Positions 14,321 to 20,218 of a stretch of 20,378 nt of DNA are shown one piece after another. Made by a program: the position numbers and the translations under genes. The DNA is taken from the IMG/VR virus record IMGVR_UViG_3300037672_001842, positions 1 to 20,378 of that record. The stretch is one strand, 5' to 3'. The DNA comes from a virus. Every line of letters begins with the position of its first letter. Positions within the stretch are counted from its first letter, which is position 1. The notes beneath the pieces are model-generated. The model saw nothing but the letters and a program-made list of their open reading frames with translations. It made no database searches and was not told where the DNA came from.

Positions 14321-14371
14321 TTAACCGGCAACCTAGGCTAAGTTGTTAAACTGGCCTTAATATTAAATATT

Positions 14372-14662
14372 ATGACTGGAAAAGAACCACATAGAGCTTA
14401 TATTAAGCTTATTAAAAATAAGAAATCACGCACGAGTGCTTCGGAAAATTATTTTCATGTATTCGCTGAGAATGGTGAAGCGTATCTCTTTACTCACAAT
14501 GATATGGAGAAAGCTTTAAACCGTGCGAAAAGAAATCCAGAGGATACGTATCCTGTTCAATTTGCTGAACCTGAAGCGAAGGTAATTGAAAAAGAAGTCG
14601 TGAAATATATCGAAGTTAAAAGTCCTGGCATTTTCTCTAGATTAGCCAATATTTTTAAGTAA
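14372..14662 (+). CDS. Unknown 96-aa protein upstream of the tRNAs
   Basis: Not recognised. The protein is basic and strand-rich at the N-terminus (MTGKEPHRAYIKLIKNKKS, YFHVFAENGEAYLFT), has a helix with NDMEKALNRAKRNPED in the middle and a C-terminal end (VVKYIEVKSPGIFSRLANIFK) that looks like an amphipathic helix. That tail could bind a membrane or a partner protein; this is only inferred from its pattern. The 51 nt before it contain no clear promoter, so expression probably comes from the gp45 promoter. It ends 7 nt before the tRNA-Thr gene. Confidence 0.72.
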   Translation: MTGKEPHRAYIKLIKNKKSRTSASENYFHVFAENGEAYLFTHNDMEKALNRAKRNPEDTYPVQFAEPEAKVIEKEVVKYIEVKSPGIFSRLANIFK

Positions 14663-14669
14663 GATAATA

Positions 14670-14745
14670 GCTCCGATAGCTCAGTTGGTAGAGCAGTTGA
14701 TTTGTAATCACCAGGCCGTCGGTTCAAGTCCGACTCGGAGCTCCA
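14670..14745 (+). tRNA. tRNA-Thr, anticodon TGT
   Basis: A complete cloverleaf of 76 nt: acceptor GCTCCGA/TCGGAGC, D-stem GCTC/GAGC, anticodon stem GTTGA/TCACC with loop TTTGTAA (anticodon TGT at 14703-14705), T-arm GTCGG-TTCAAGT-CCGAC, discriminator T and encoded CCA. The anticodon stem has one T-C mismatch at the second pair; all other stems are perfect. Threonine ACA reading would help an AT-rich genome in a host with fewer such tRNAs. It belongs to a pair with tRNA-Asn. Confidence 0.95.
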
Positions 14746-14750
14746 TTTAT

Positions 14751-14825
14751 TCCGAAGTAGCTCAGTGGTAGAGCGGGTGGCTGTTAACCACTAGGTCGTA
14801 GGTTCGAACCCTACCTTCGGAGCCA
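14751..14825 (+). tRNA. tRNA-Asn, anticodon GTT
   Basis: A complete cloverleaf of 75 nt: acceptor TCCGAAG/CTTCGGA, D-stem GCTC/GAGC, anticodon stem GGTGG/CCACT (one G-T wobble) with loop CTGTTAA (anticodon GTT at 14783-14785), T-arm GTAGG-TTCGAAC-CCTAC, discriminator G and encoded CCA. It follows tRNA-Thr after 5 nt, so both are probably processed from one transcript that continues from gp45. Confidence 0.96.
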
Positions 14826-14833
14826 TTTTAGTA

Positions 14834-14862
14834 TGTACAATCTATAAAAATTAGTATAAAAT
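14834..14862 (+). promoter_or_regulatory. Early-type promoter of gp44 (weaker match)
   Basis: TGTACA (14834-14839) and TAAAAT (14857-14862) are 17 nt apart, in the context TAGTATGTACA that resembles AGTATTTACA of the other early promoters. A TATAAA at 14855-14860 gives an alternative with 15-nt spacing. The gp44 ATG is 10 nt after the -10. Confidence 0.55.
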
Positions 14863-14872
14863 ATATTTGTTT

Positions 14873-15814
14873 ATGAGTAAAAGTGAATTCCTATGGGTTG
14901 AAAAATATCGCCCACAAACCATCAAAGATTGTATTCTTCCAGAAAGTCTAAAGAAGACTTTTCAACAAATTGTTGATACTGGAGAAATGCATAATATGTT
15001 ATTGACTGGTTCTGCCGGTCTTGGTAAGACTACAGTTGCACGAGCATTGTGTAACCAGTTAAATCTTGATTATATCATTATCAATGCTTCAGAAGAAAAT
15101 GGCATTGATGTTCTAAGATCTAAGATCAAGCAGTTTGCTTCATCTGTTTCTTTAAGTGGAGGAACGAAGGTTGTTATACTTGATGAAGCTGATTATCTAA
15201 ATGCACAATCAACACAACCAGCATTACGCGGTTTTATTGAAGAGTTTAGTACTAATTGTAGATTTATCTTAACGTGTAATTTCAAGAATAGAATTATTGA
15301 GCCTCTTCATTCAAGGTGTTCAGTTATTGAATTCAACACTACAAAAAAACAACTTGCCGCACTCGCCGCAGGGTTTATGAAAAGGATGCAGGATATCCTT
15401 ACTTCTGAAGGTGTTGACTTTAATAATAAAATTCTTGCAGAGTTGATTATGCGCTATGCACCAGACTGGCGCAGAGTTATTAATGAATGTCAACGCTACT
15501 CATCATCTGGCGAAATTACTTCAGATATTTTGATTGGCCTGTCAGATCAAAATATCGCTGCGTTAGTAGGATTCTTAAAGAGTAAGGATTTTAAGAGTAT
15601 GAGATCTTGGGTTACAAATAACACAGATGTAGATTCCTCTGTTATTTTTAGAAGAATCTATGATACGTTATATGATTTTGCTCAACCACAATCAATTCCA
15701 GCAATCATTCTAATCCTTGCTGATTACCAATACAAAGCAGGTTTTGTTGCAGACAAAGAACTAAATACTGTTGCGTGTCTCACAGAAATAATGGCTTCAT
15801 CTGAGTGGAAATGA
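14873..15814 (+). CDS. 44: Clamp loader large subunit gp44
   Basis: From ATG 14873 the protein has 313 residues (T4 gp44 is 319); a TTG two codons upstream is in frame but less likely. AAA+ clamp-loader features: EFLWVEKYRPQTI (5-17), Walker A TGSAGLGKTT (45-54), Walker B LDEAD (103-107), sensor 1 TCN (134-136) and the SRC arginine finger (147-149). The C-terminal collar domain follows. Four gp44 and one gp62 subunits load gp45 on primer-template DNA. It overlaps gp62 by four bases (ATGA, 15811-15814), the usual coupling that fixes subunit supply. Identification is secure. Confidence 0.96.
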   Translation: MSKSEFLWVEKYRPQTIKDCILPESLKKTFQQIVDTGEMHNMLLTGSAGLGKTTVARALCNQLNLDYIIINASEENGIDVLRSKIKQFASSVSLSGGTKVVILDEADYLNAQSTQPALRGFIEEFSTNCRFILTCNFKNRIIEPLHSRCSVIEFNTTKKQLAALAAGFMKRMQDILTSEGVDFNNKILAELIMRYAPDWRRVINECQRYSSSGEITSDILIGLSDQNIAALVGFLKSKDFKSMRSWVTNNTDVDSSVIFRRIYDTLYDFAQPQSIPAIILILADYQYKAGFVADKELNTVACLTEIMASSEWK

Positions 15815-16242
15815 GTAAAATAACACCGTTTACATTTATAAGCTCCATCAACGATGGACGTAAGGGAAAGCATTTGCTGAAAGATTGTAAAGCAGATCAA
15901 TCTCTAGAAATATCAAATCCCGATTCCATAGAAAAGGCGTATGTTCCTTTTGTAGTAAACCGATCATTATCTTATTTTAAAGATACTGTAATATTTGCTA
16001 ATGAAATGAACATCCATCATACACTACCTAATCGTATGCAGTATGACTTTTATAGAAACATGGTAACTGCAAAACGTAGATTTTCTAAATGGTCTAAAAA
16101 GGCTGACGCAACAGCTGACATAAAAATTATACAAAAAGAGTACGGTTATTCACGCGAAAAAGCAGAAGCCGTTTACACGCTATTTAGTAATGATGAGATA
16201 AATAAGCTTTATAAGAAACATGACAAGGGAGGGAAAAAATGA
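15811..16242 (+). CDS. 62: Clamp loader small subunit gp62
   Basis: The start is the ATG inside gp44's stop (15811), giving 143 residues; an in-frame GTG at 15805 is less likely. T4 gp62 is 187, so this is a short form as found in marine relatives. The middle carries the recognisable family core YVPFVVNRSLSYFKDTVIFANEMN and the MQYDFYRNMVTAKRRFSKW block (about 75-95). It completes the gp44/62 clamp loader but lacks ATPase motifs. Its stop overlaps the next small ORF (ATGA, 16239-16242), which has a strong GGGAGGG Shine-Dalgarno inside gp62's last codons. Confidence 0.92.
   Translation: MSKITPFTFISSINDGRKGKHLLKDCKADQSLEISNPDSIEKAYVPFVVNRSLSYFKDTVIFANEMNIHHTLPNRMQYDFYRNMVTAKRRFSKWSKKADATADIKIIQKEYGYSREKAEAVYTLFSNDEINKLYKKHDKGGKK
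16227..16233 (+). promoter_or_regulatory. Strong Shine-Dalgarno of the 30-aa microprotein
   Basis: AAGGGAGGG ends 5 nt before the ATG at 16239, ideal spacing. It encodes Gly-Gly near the end of gp62. Most genes here lack such a strong ribosome site, so it decides that the small ORF is likely translated. Confidence 0.7.
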
Positions 16243-16331
16243 AATTTAAAAAAACAATCGCCTCTGGTATATTAGCGGCCGTCGCTATTTCCGTTAAAAT
16301 ACTTATTCGCAAATTTAAAAATAAAAAGTAA
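16239..16331 (+). CDS. 30-aa cationic single-span membrane microprotein
   Basis: A short ORF (MKFKKTIASG, then ILAAVAISVK, then ILIRKFKNKK) fills the whole space between gp62 and the 83-aa gene. It starts in gp62's ATGA and ends in the TAATG of the next start, so it is coupled on both sides. GGGAGGG sits 5 nt upstream. Residues 6-23 form a hydrophobic stretch, interrupted by Lys20, with basic residues on both flanks (nine Lys/Arg in 30). It could insert in or bind the inner membrane, or act as an amphipathic peptide. No homologue is recognised, and nothing here tells its function. It may recruit the replisome to the membrane or affect the host envelope, but this is speculation. Confidence 0.68.
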   Translation: MKFKKTIASGILAAVAISVKILIRKFKNKK

Positions 16332-16582
16332 TGAGTGTTAAAATTGAAGTTACTAGTGAATTTGAAGAAGAAGCTAAGAAGGTATCAGAATTCACGAGAG
16401 AGTTAATGTTCCTAGCTGAAGAAAAAATCAAAGATCTTTTTGAAAAGGCTAAAAACGAAGAATGGTATACCGGCCCATCATTTATTATTGAAGATCTATT
16501 GTATGATTATTGTTTAAATAAAACAACTCAAAGACCATGGTCAAACTATTGCGGAGCTGATGTTATTTCCTCTAAAAAGTAA
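16331..16582 (+). CDS. Unknown 83-aa helical protein before regA
   Basis: Not recognised. The N-terminal half is a long charged helix (EFEEEAKKVSEFTREL, AEEKIKDLFEKAKNEEW), followed by YTGPSFIIEDLLYDYCLN and a Trp/Cys-containing end (RPWSNYCGADVISSKK). It may be a small protein-binding or nucleic-acid-accessory factor. Start and preceding stop overlap as TAATG, so it is coupled to the microprotein. It is the last gene of the gp44-62 unit before the regA late promoter. Confidence 0.78.
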   Translation: MSVKIEVTSEFEEEAKKVSEFTRELMFLAEEKIKDLFEKAKNEEWYTGPSFIIEDLLYDYCLNKTTQRPWSNYCGADVISSKK

Positions 16583-16624
16583 GATACCTATTAAAATATG
16601 CGAATATGATAAAGGTTAAATTTC

Positions 16625-16632
16625 TATAAATA
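16625..16632 (+). promoter_or_regulatory. Late promoter TATAAATA before regA
   Basis: An exact late box lies 5 nt before the regA ATG at 16638, predicting a leaderless message. It is in a replication cluster otherwise driven by early promoters, so regA would gain extra late expression. Confidence 0.68.
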
Positions 16633-16637
16633 GTTCT

Positions 16638-17060
16638 ATGAACGAAGATATTATAGAATGGAAACCTACGAGCATGTTAGAGGTGCAAATTGAAGAACCT
16701 GATGATTTCCTAAAAATTAGAGAAACACTTACACGTATTGGTGTATCTTCTAAAAAAGAACAAAATACTTTATACCAAAGTTGTCATATTCTTCACAAAC
16801 AAGGTCGCTATTTTATCGTTCATTTTAAAGAACTTTTTCTTCTTGACGGCAAACCTTCAAACTTTACAGAGGACGACTTTGCTAGAAGAAACACTATTGC
16901 TACTTTACTTTCTGATTGGGGTTTATTAGAAGTTGTTATTCCAGAACAAGCTTCGCCTAAAACGTCTTTACGTTCTATTAAAATAATTTCACATCGCGAC
17001 AAAAAAGAATGGAATCTTGAATCAAAATATTCAATTGGTAACGTAAAAACGTATAAATAA
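16638..17060 (+). CDS. regA: Translational repressor RegA
   Basis: The 140-residue protein (T4 RegA is 122) matches the family: EVQIEEPDDFLKIRETLTRIG (in two parts, EVQIEEPDDFLKI and RETLTRIG), LYQSCHILHKQGRYFIVHFKE (residues about 45-65, in two parts LYQSCHILHK and QGRYFIVHFKE), LLSDWGLLEVV and the C-terminal KEWNLESKYSIGNV. RegA binds the start region of early mRNAs and blocks ribosome access. It has an N-terminal extension of about 12 residues compared with T4. Very short AU-rich leaders of gp43, gp44, gp45 and gp55 here would place its targets at the extreme 5' ends. The order 45-44-62-regA-43 is that of T4. Confidence 0.94.
   Translation: MNEDIIEWKPTSMLEVQIEEPDDFLKIRETLTRIGVSSKKEQNTLYQSCHILHKQGRYFIVHFKELFLLDGKPSNFTEDDFARRNTIATLLSDWGLLEVVIPEQASPKTSLRSIKIISHRDKKEWNLESKYSIGNVKTYK
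17052..17059 (+). promoter_or_regulatory. Late promoter TATAAATA before hsp20
   Basis: An exact late box overlaps the regA stop codon. The hsp20 ATG is at 17147, so the predicted leader (from about 17065) is about 80 nt. Confidence 0.65.
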
Positions 17061-17063
17061 CTT

Positions 17064-17146
17064 TTGAGTAGTTGAAGTGACTACTCAAACGAGCGTCTGA
17101 AAGGAGCTCAACATTATTAACTCGCTTAAATAAGGAGATAAAAAAA
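17064..17146 (+). promoter_or_regulatory. Structured leader of hsp20 with Shine-Dalgarno
   Basis: A perfect 8-bp hairpin, TTGAGTAG (17064-17071) and CTACTCAA (17081-17088) with a 9-nt loop, stands at the predicted 5' end; no T-run follows. Further on are AAAGGAGCTC (17100-17109) and the true ribosome site AAGGAG (17132-17137), 9 nt before the ATG. Small heat-shock genes often have RNA thermometers, but I do not see a convincing duplex that hides the AAGGAG, so that role is only a possibility. Confidence 0.5.
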
Positions 17147-17581
17147 ATGACAAATACAAATACATGGCCAGGTCAATCCTGGACGGTCGGGTTCGATTCT
17201 ATGTTTGATAGGATCGAAAAATTAAATACGCAGCAATCTGGTTATCCGCCTCACAATGTAGTGAAGCATGATGATGACCGATTTGAAATTGCGATTGCAG
17301 TTGCAGGTTTTAACGAGAAAGATTTATTCGTTGAACAAAAAGAAAATGTTATTACCGTCGCATCTAAAGATGTTGATCTAAATGGTAATAAAGAATATAT
17401 TCATAAAGGAATTGCAACGCGTAAGTTTAATAAAACATTCACTCTCGGTGAATACATCGAACTAGAAGAGGTTACTCTTGCAGATGGAATTCTATCTATT
17501 TATTTAGAGAAAAGAATTCCTGAAGAGAAAAAGCCTAAAAAGTTTAAAATTAACCAAAAGAGAGAACTTTTAAACGAGTAA
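17147..17581 (+). CDS. hsp20: Hsp20 small heat-shock protein (alpha-crystallin domain)
   Basis: The 144-residue protein matches class A small heat-shock proteins (IbpA-like). After WTVGFDSMFDRIEKLN it has YPPHNVVKHDDDRFEIAIAV (beta strands of the alpha-crystallin domain), AGFNEKDLFVEQKENVITV, the FNKTFTLGEYIELEEVTLADGILSIYLEK block and the IPEEKKPKKFKI C-terminal motif. Such ATP-independent chaperones hold unfolding proteins; Hsp20 is a common auxiliary gene of marine T4-like phages near gene 43. It has a good Shine-Dalgarno, unlike most genes here, a late promoter box and a structured leader. A strong terminator follows. Confidence 0.95.
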   Translation: MTNTNTWPGQSWTVGFDSMFDRIEKLNTQQSGYPPHNVVKHDDDRFEIAIAVAGFNEKDLFVEQKENVITVASKDVDLNGNKEYIHKGIATRKFNKTFTLGEYIELEEVTLADGILSIYLEKRIPEEKKPKKFKINQKRELLNE

Positions 17582-17604
17582 CACACGTAAACCGTAAATA
17601 CTAT

Positions 17605-17638
17605 AGCCCTCTTAGAATCCGTTCTAAGAGGGCTTATT
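17605..17638 (+). terminator. Rho-independent terminator after hsp20
   Basis: A perfect 13-bp stem, AGCCCTCTTAGAA (17605-17617) and TTCTAAGAGGGCT (17622-17634), with loop TCCG is followed by TATTC. The T tail is short but the stem is very stable. It isolates gp43 from hsp20 transcription. Confidence 0.82.
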
Positions 17639-17660
17639 CGTCTACACATGAACTTTAGTA

Positions 17661-17689
17661 TTTACAACTACCATTAAATAAGTTATAAT
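17661..17689 (+). promoter_or_regulatory. Early sigma70-like promoter of gene 43
   Basis: TTTACA (17661-17666), 17-nt spacer, consensus TATAAT (17684-17689), with the AGTA extension upstream. Just 6 nt separate the -10 from the ATG at 17696, so transcription would start on or next to the A of the ATG. Confidence 0.8.
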
Positions 17690-17695
17690 ACATAC

Positions 17696-20170
17696 ATGAT
17701 ATTAGGCGGATTTTACACAAGTGTCGAAAGGTTTGCAAACAATCTTCTTTATAGAGGCTATGATGATGACGGAAAAAAAGTAACTCATCGTATTAAATAC
17801 AAACCGACGTTATATTTAAAATCAAAAAAGCAAAACACAACGTGGAAATCACTTGATGGAGTCCCTGTTGATCCCATACAATTTAGCTCTATGTCGGAGC
17901 TAAGAGATTTTCAAAAAACTTACCGCGACGTTCCTGACTTTAAACTTTATGGAAACGAACGGCACATCCCGGCTTTTATTCAAGGTCAGTTTCCAAACGA
18001 AATTCCTTATGATCGACGGCTAATTGACATTGCTTCTCTTGATATCGAAACTTCATTTGGCGACGGATTCCCGGAAATTGACAACCCAGTAAACGAGATT
18101 CTTACTATTGCTTTAAAAAGTTCTAAGGACGACACATACCGTGTTTGGGGTTTGAAACCTTACGATGAACAAGCAACTCAGCTTAATCATCTAAAGATTG
18201 AGTATCGCCAATTCACAAGCGAAGCTGCGATGCTAGAGGCTTTCATAGAATATTGGGCAACGCCAGATAATACACCAGACATCATTACGGGCTGGAACAC
18301 GCGTTTCTTTGATATTCCTTATATGATTTCACGTATGGTCTTTTTGTTGGGTGAAGAGGTAGTACGAAACATTTCTCCATGGCGGAAGATTGAGCGTAAA
18401 GATATCCGCGTTCAAGGAAGTATACGAACAACATTCGATATTACTGGTATTCAACACCTTGACTATATGGACTTATTTAAAAAGTTCGCTTATACATATG
18501 GAAACCAAGAGTCGTATTCCCTTAATCATATTTCTAGCGTTGTACTAGGCGAGAAAAAACTCGACTATTCTGAAGTTGGTTCTCTCCGGGATCTTTACGA
18601 TGCCGACTATCAAATGTTTGTTGACTATAACATTAAAGACGTAGAGCTTATTGAGCGTATGGAAGACAAGCTAGGTCTTATCACTCTTGTTATGACTATG
18701 GCATATCTTGGCGGTGTGAATTATCAAGATACGTTAGGTACATGTGCGATATGGGATTCAATCATCTTCCGTCGTCTAGCACGTTCTAAGATTGCGACGA
18801 TTCCATCAGAGGAAAAAACCACAGAAGCATTTCCTGGAGGTTACGTGAAAGATCCACAAGTTGGTATGCACGATTGGGTAATGTCATTTGACCTAAACTC
18901 TCTTTATCCTAATCTTATCGTGCAATACAATATGTCGCCAGAAACTATTTTAGGAATGCCTGGTGCAGAAGGAGCAACAGCATCTAATGGTGCAGTCTTC
19001 AGTAAAGCTAAGAAAGGCATTATTCCTGAAATTGTCGAAGAGCTATATGCTAAGCGTGTTACTGTTAAGGATGAAATGCTTGAAGCTAAAACAAAGCTTG
19101 AAACAATATCAAAACGTAAACGTAAAGAATACCAAGCTACTACAGGCCAAGTTGCACGCCTTGAAACTCTTCAGACTGCAATTAAAATTCTTCTTAATTC
19201 TCTTTATGGTGCTATGGGTAACAAATACTTTCGGTACTTTGACCTTCGCATTGCCTCTGGTATTACTATGACCGGACAGGCGGTTATCAAACACGGCGAG
19301 AAAAGTGTTAATGAATTCCTTGATAAGTTTTTAGGAGAAAGCAAAGACCGTGTAATTGCAATGGACACTGACTCTTTGTATATTGGAGTTAATGATTTAA
19401 TTGAAAAGTTCAAGCCAAAAAACCCAGTAAATTTCTTAGATGAGTTTGGCTCGAAAGCAATTGAGCCAATGCTCGAAAAAGCGTTCAACGATTTCTCAGA
19501 TGAAACAAATGCTTATAGTCACCGCATGGTTATGAAGCGCGAAGCAATTGCTGATAGAGGAATATGGACTGCTAAAAAACGGTATATTCTTAACGTTCAC
19601 AACAACGAAGGTGTTCAGTACGCTGAACCTAAAATTAAGATAATGGGTATTGAAGCAGTCAAGTCATCCACTCCACAAGTTTGCCGTGAGGCAATGAACA
19701 ACATGTTTAAAATAATCGTCTCCGGCGATGAAGAAAAAACACAAGAAGCGATAAAAATGTTTAAAGATTATTTCAAATCGCTTCCTCCCGATGAAATCGC
19801 CTTTCCGCGGGGTATAACAGACATGACGAAATGGGCAGATCGCTCTGCTACCTATAAAAAGGGTACTCCCATCCATGTCCGCGGCGCTTTGTTACACAAC
19901 AATCGTATACGTTCTTTAGCTCTTGAGAAAAAATACCAACTTATTCAAAATGGCGATAAGATCAAATTCATCTATCTTATGGTTCCCAATGTAATTCAAG
20001 AAAATGTCATTTCGTTCCCCGGCCATTTACCAGAAGAGCTTGAACTACATAAGTACGTGAATCATGATTTACAGTTTGAAAAAACATTCCTAGATCCTAT
20101 TAAGATAATTCTTGATGCGATTGGATGGGCTGCAGAACCACGAGCTGATTTGCAACAATTCTTCTTTTAG
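17696..20170 (+). CDS. 43: Replicative DNA polymerase gp43 (family B)
   Basis: The 824-residue protein (T4 gp43 is 898) is a family B polymerase with proofreading. Exonuclease motifs: Exo I SLDIETS (Asp116, Glu118), Exo II TRFFDIPYM (Asp206), Exo III YNIKDVELI (Asp315). Polymerase motifs: A SFDLNSLYP (Asp399), B AIKILLNSLYG (495-505, Lys497), C MDTDSLYI (Asp557, Asp559). The C-terminus ADLQQFFF is the expected clamp-binding peptide for gp45. It is about 70 residues shorter than T4, mainly between motifs and in the C-terminal half. Terminator and promoter directly upstream make it an independent unit, and the message is probably leaderless; no Shine-Dalgarno is present. All catalytic acids are intact. 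Confidence 0.97.
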   Translation: MILGGFYTSVERFANNLLYRGYDDDGKKVTHRIKYKPTLYLKSKKQNTTWKSLDGVPVDPIQFSSMSELRDFQKTYRDVPDFKLYGNERHIPAFIQGQFPNEIPYDRRLIDIASLDIETSFGDGFPEIDNPVNEILTIALKSSKDDTYRVWGLKPYDEQATQLNHLKIEYRQFTSEAAMLEAFIEYWATPDNTPDIITGWNTRFFDIPYMISRMVFLLGEEVVRNISPWRKIERKDIRVQGSIRTTFDITGIQHLDYMDLFKKFAYTYGNQESYSLNHISSVVLGEKKLDYSEVGSLRDLYDADYQMFVDYNIKDVELIERMEDKLGLITLVMTMAYLGGVNYQDTLGTCAIWDSIIFRRLARSKIATIPSEEKTTEAFPGGYVKDPQVGMHDWVMSFDLNSLYPNLIVQYNMSPETILGMPGAEGATASNGAVFSKAKKGIIPEIVEELYAKRVTVKDEMLEAKTKLETISKRKRKEYQATTGQVARLETLQTAIKILLNSLYGAMGNKYFRYFDLRIASGITMTGQAVIKHGEKSVNEFLDKFLGESKDRVIAMDTDSLYIGVNDLIEKFKPKNPVNFLDEFGSKAIEPMLEKAFNDFSDETNAYSHRMVMKREAIADRGIWTAKKRYILNVHNNEGVQYAEPKIKIMGIEAVKSSTPQVCREAMNNMFKIIVSGDEEKTQEAIKMFKDYFKSLPPDEIAFPRGITDMTKWADRSATYKKGTPIHVRGALLHNNRIRSLALEKKYQLIQNGDKIKFIYLMVPNVIQENVISFPGHLPEELELHKYVNHDLQFEKTFLDPIKIILDAIGWAAEPRADLQQFFF

Positions 20171-20172
20171 TA

Positions 20173-20201
20173 TTTACAAAACCAAGTAAATAGAGTATAA
20201 T
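20173..20201 (+). promoter_or_regulatory. Early sigma70-like promoter of the MazG-like gene
   Basis: TTTACA (20173-20178), 17-nt spacer, TATAAT (20196-20201). The gp43 stop codon TAG is part of the AGTATTTACA context, as at the end of gp46. The ATG is 17 nt after the -10. Confidence 0.78.
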
Positions 20202-20218
20202 ATATCTAAATTAATAAT

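Noticed and set aside
14321-14371. Possible hairpin in the gap after the 92-aa gene (CAAC...GTTG and flanks)
   Set aside because: Only four perfect pairs plus wobbles and no T-run; too weak for a terminator.
17061-17137. FourU-type RNA thermometer pairing CTTTT (17061-17065) with AGGAG (17133-17137)
   Set aside because: Pairing is formally possible with two G-U pairs, but the predicted transcript starts about 17065 and two of the U bases belong to the perfect 8-bp hairpin, so the duplex is unlikely.
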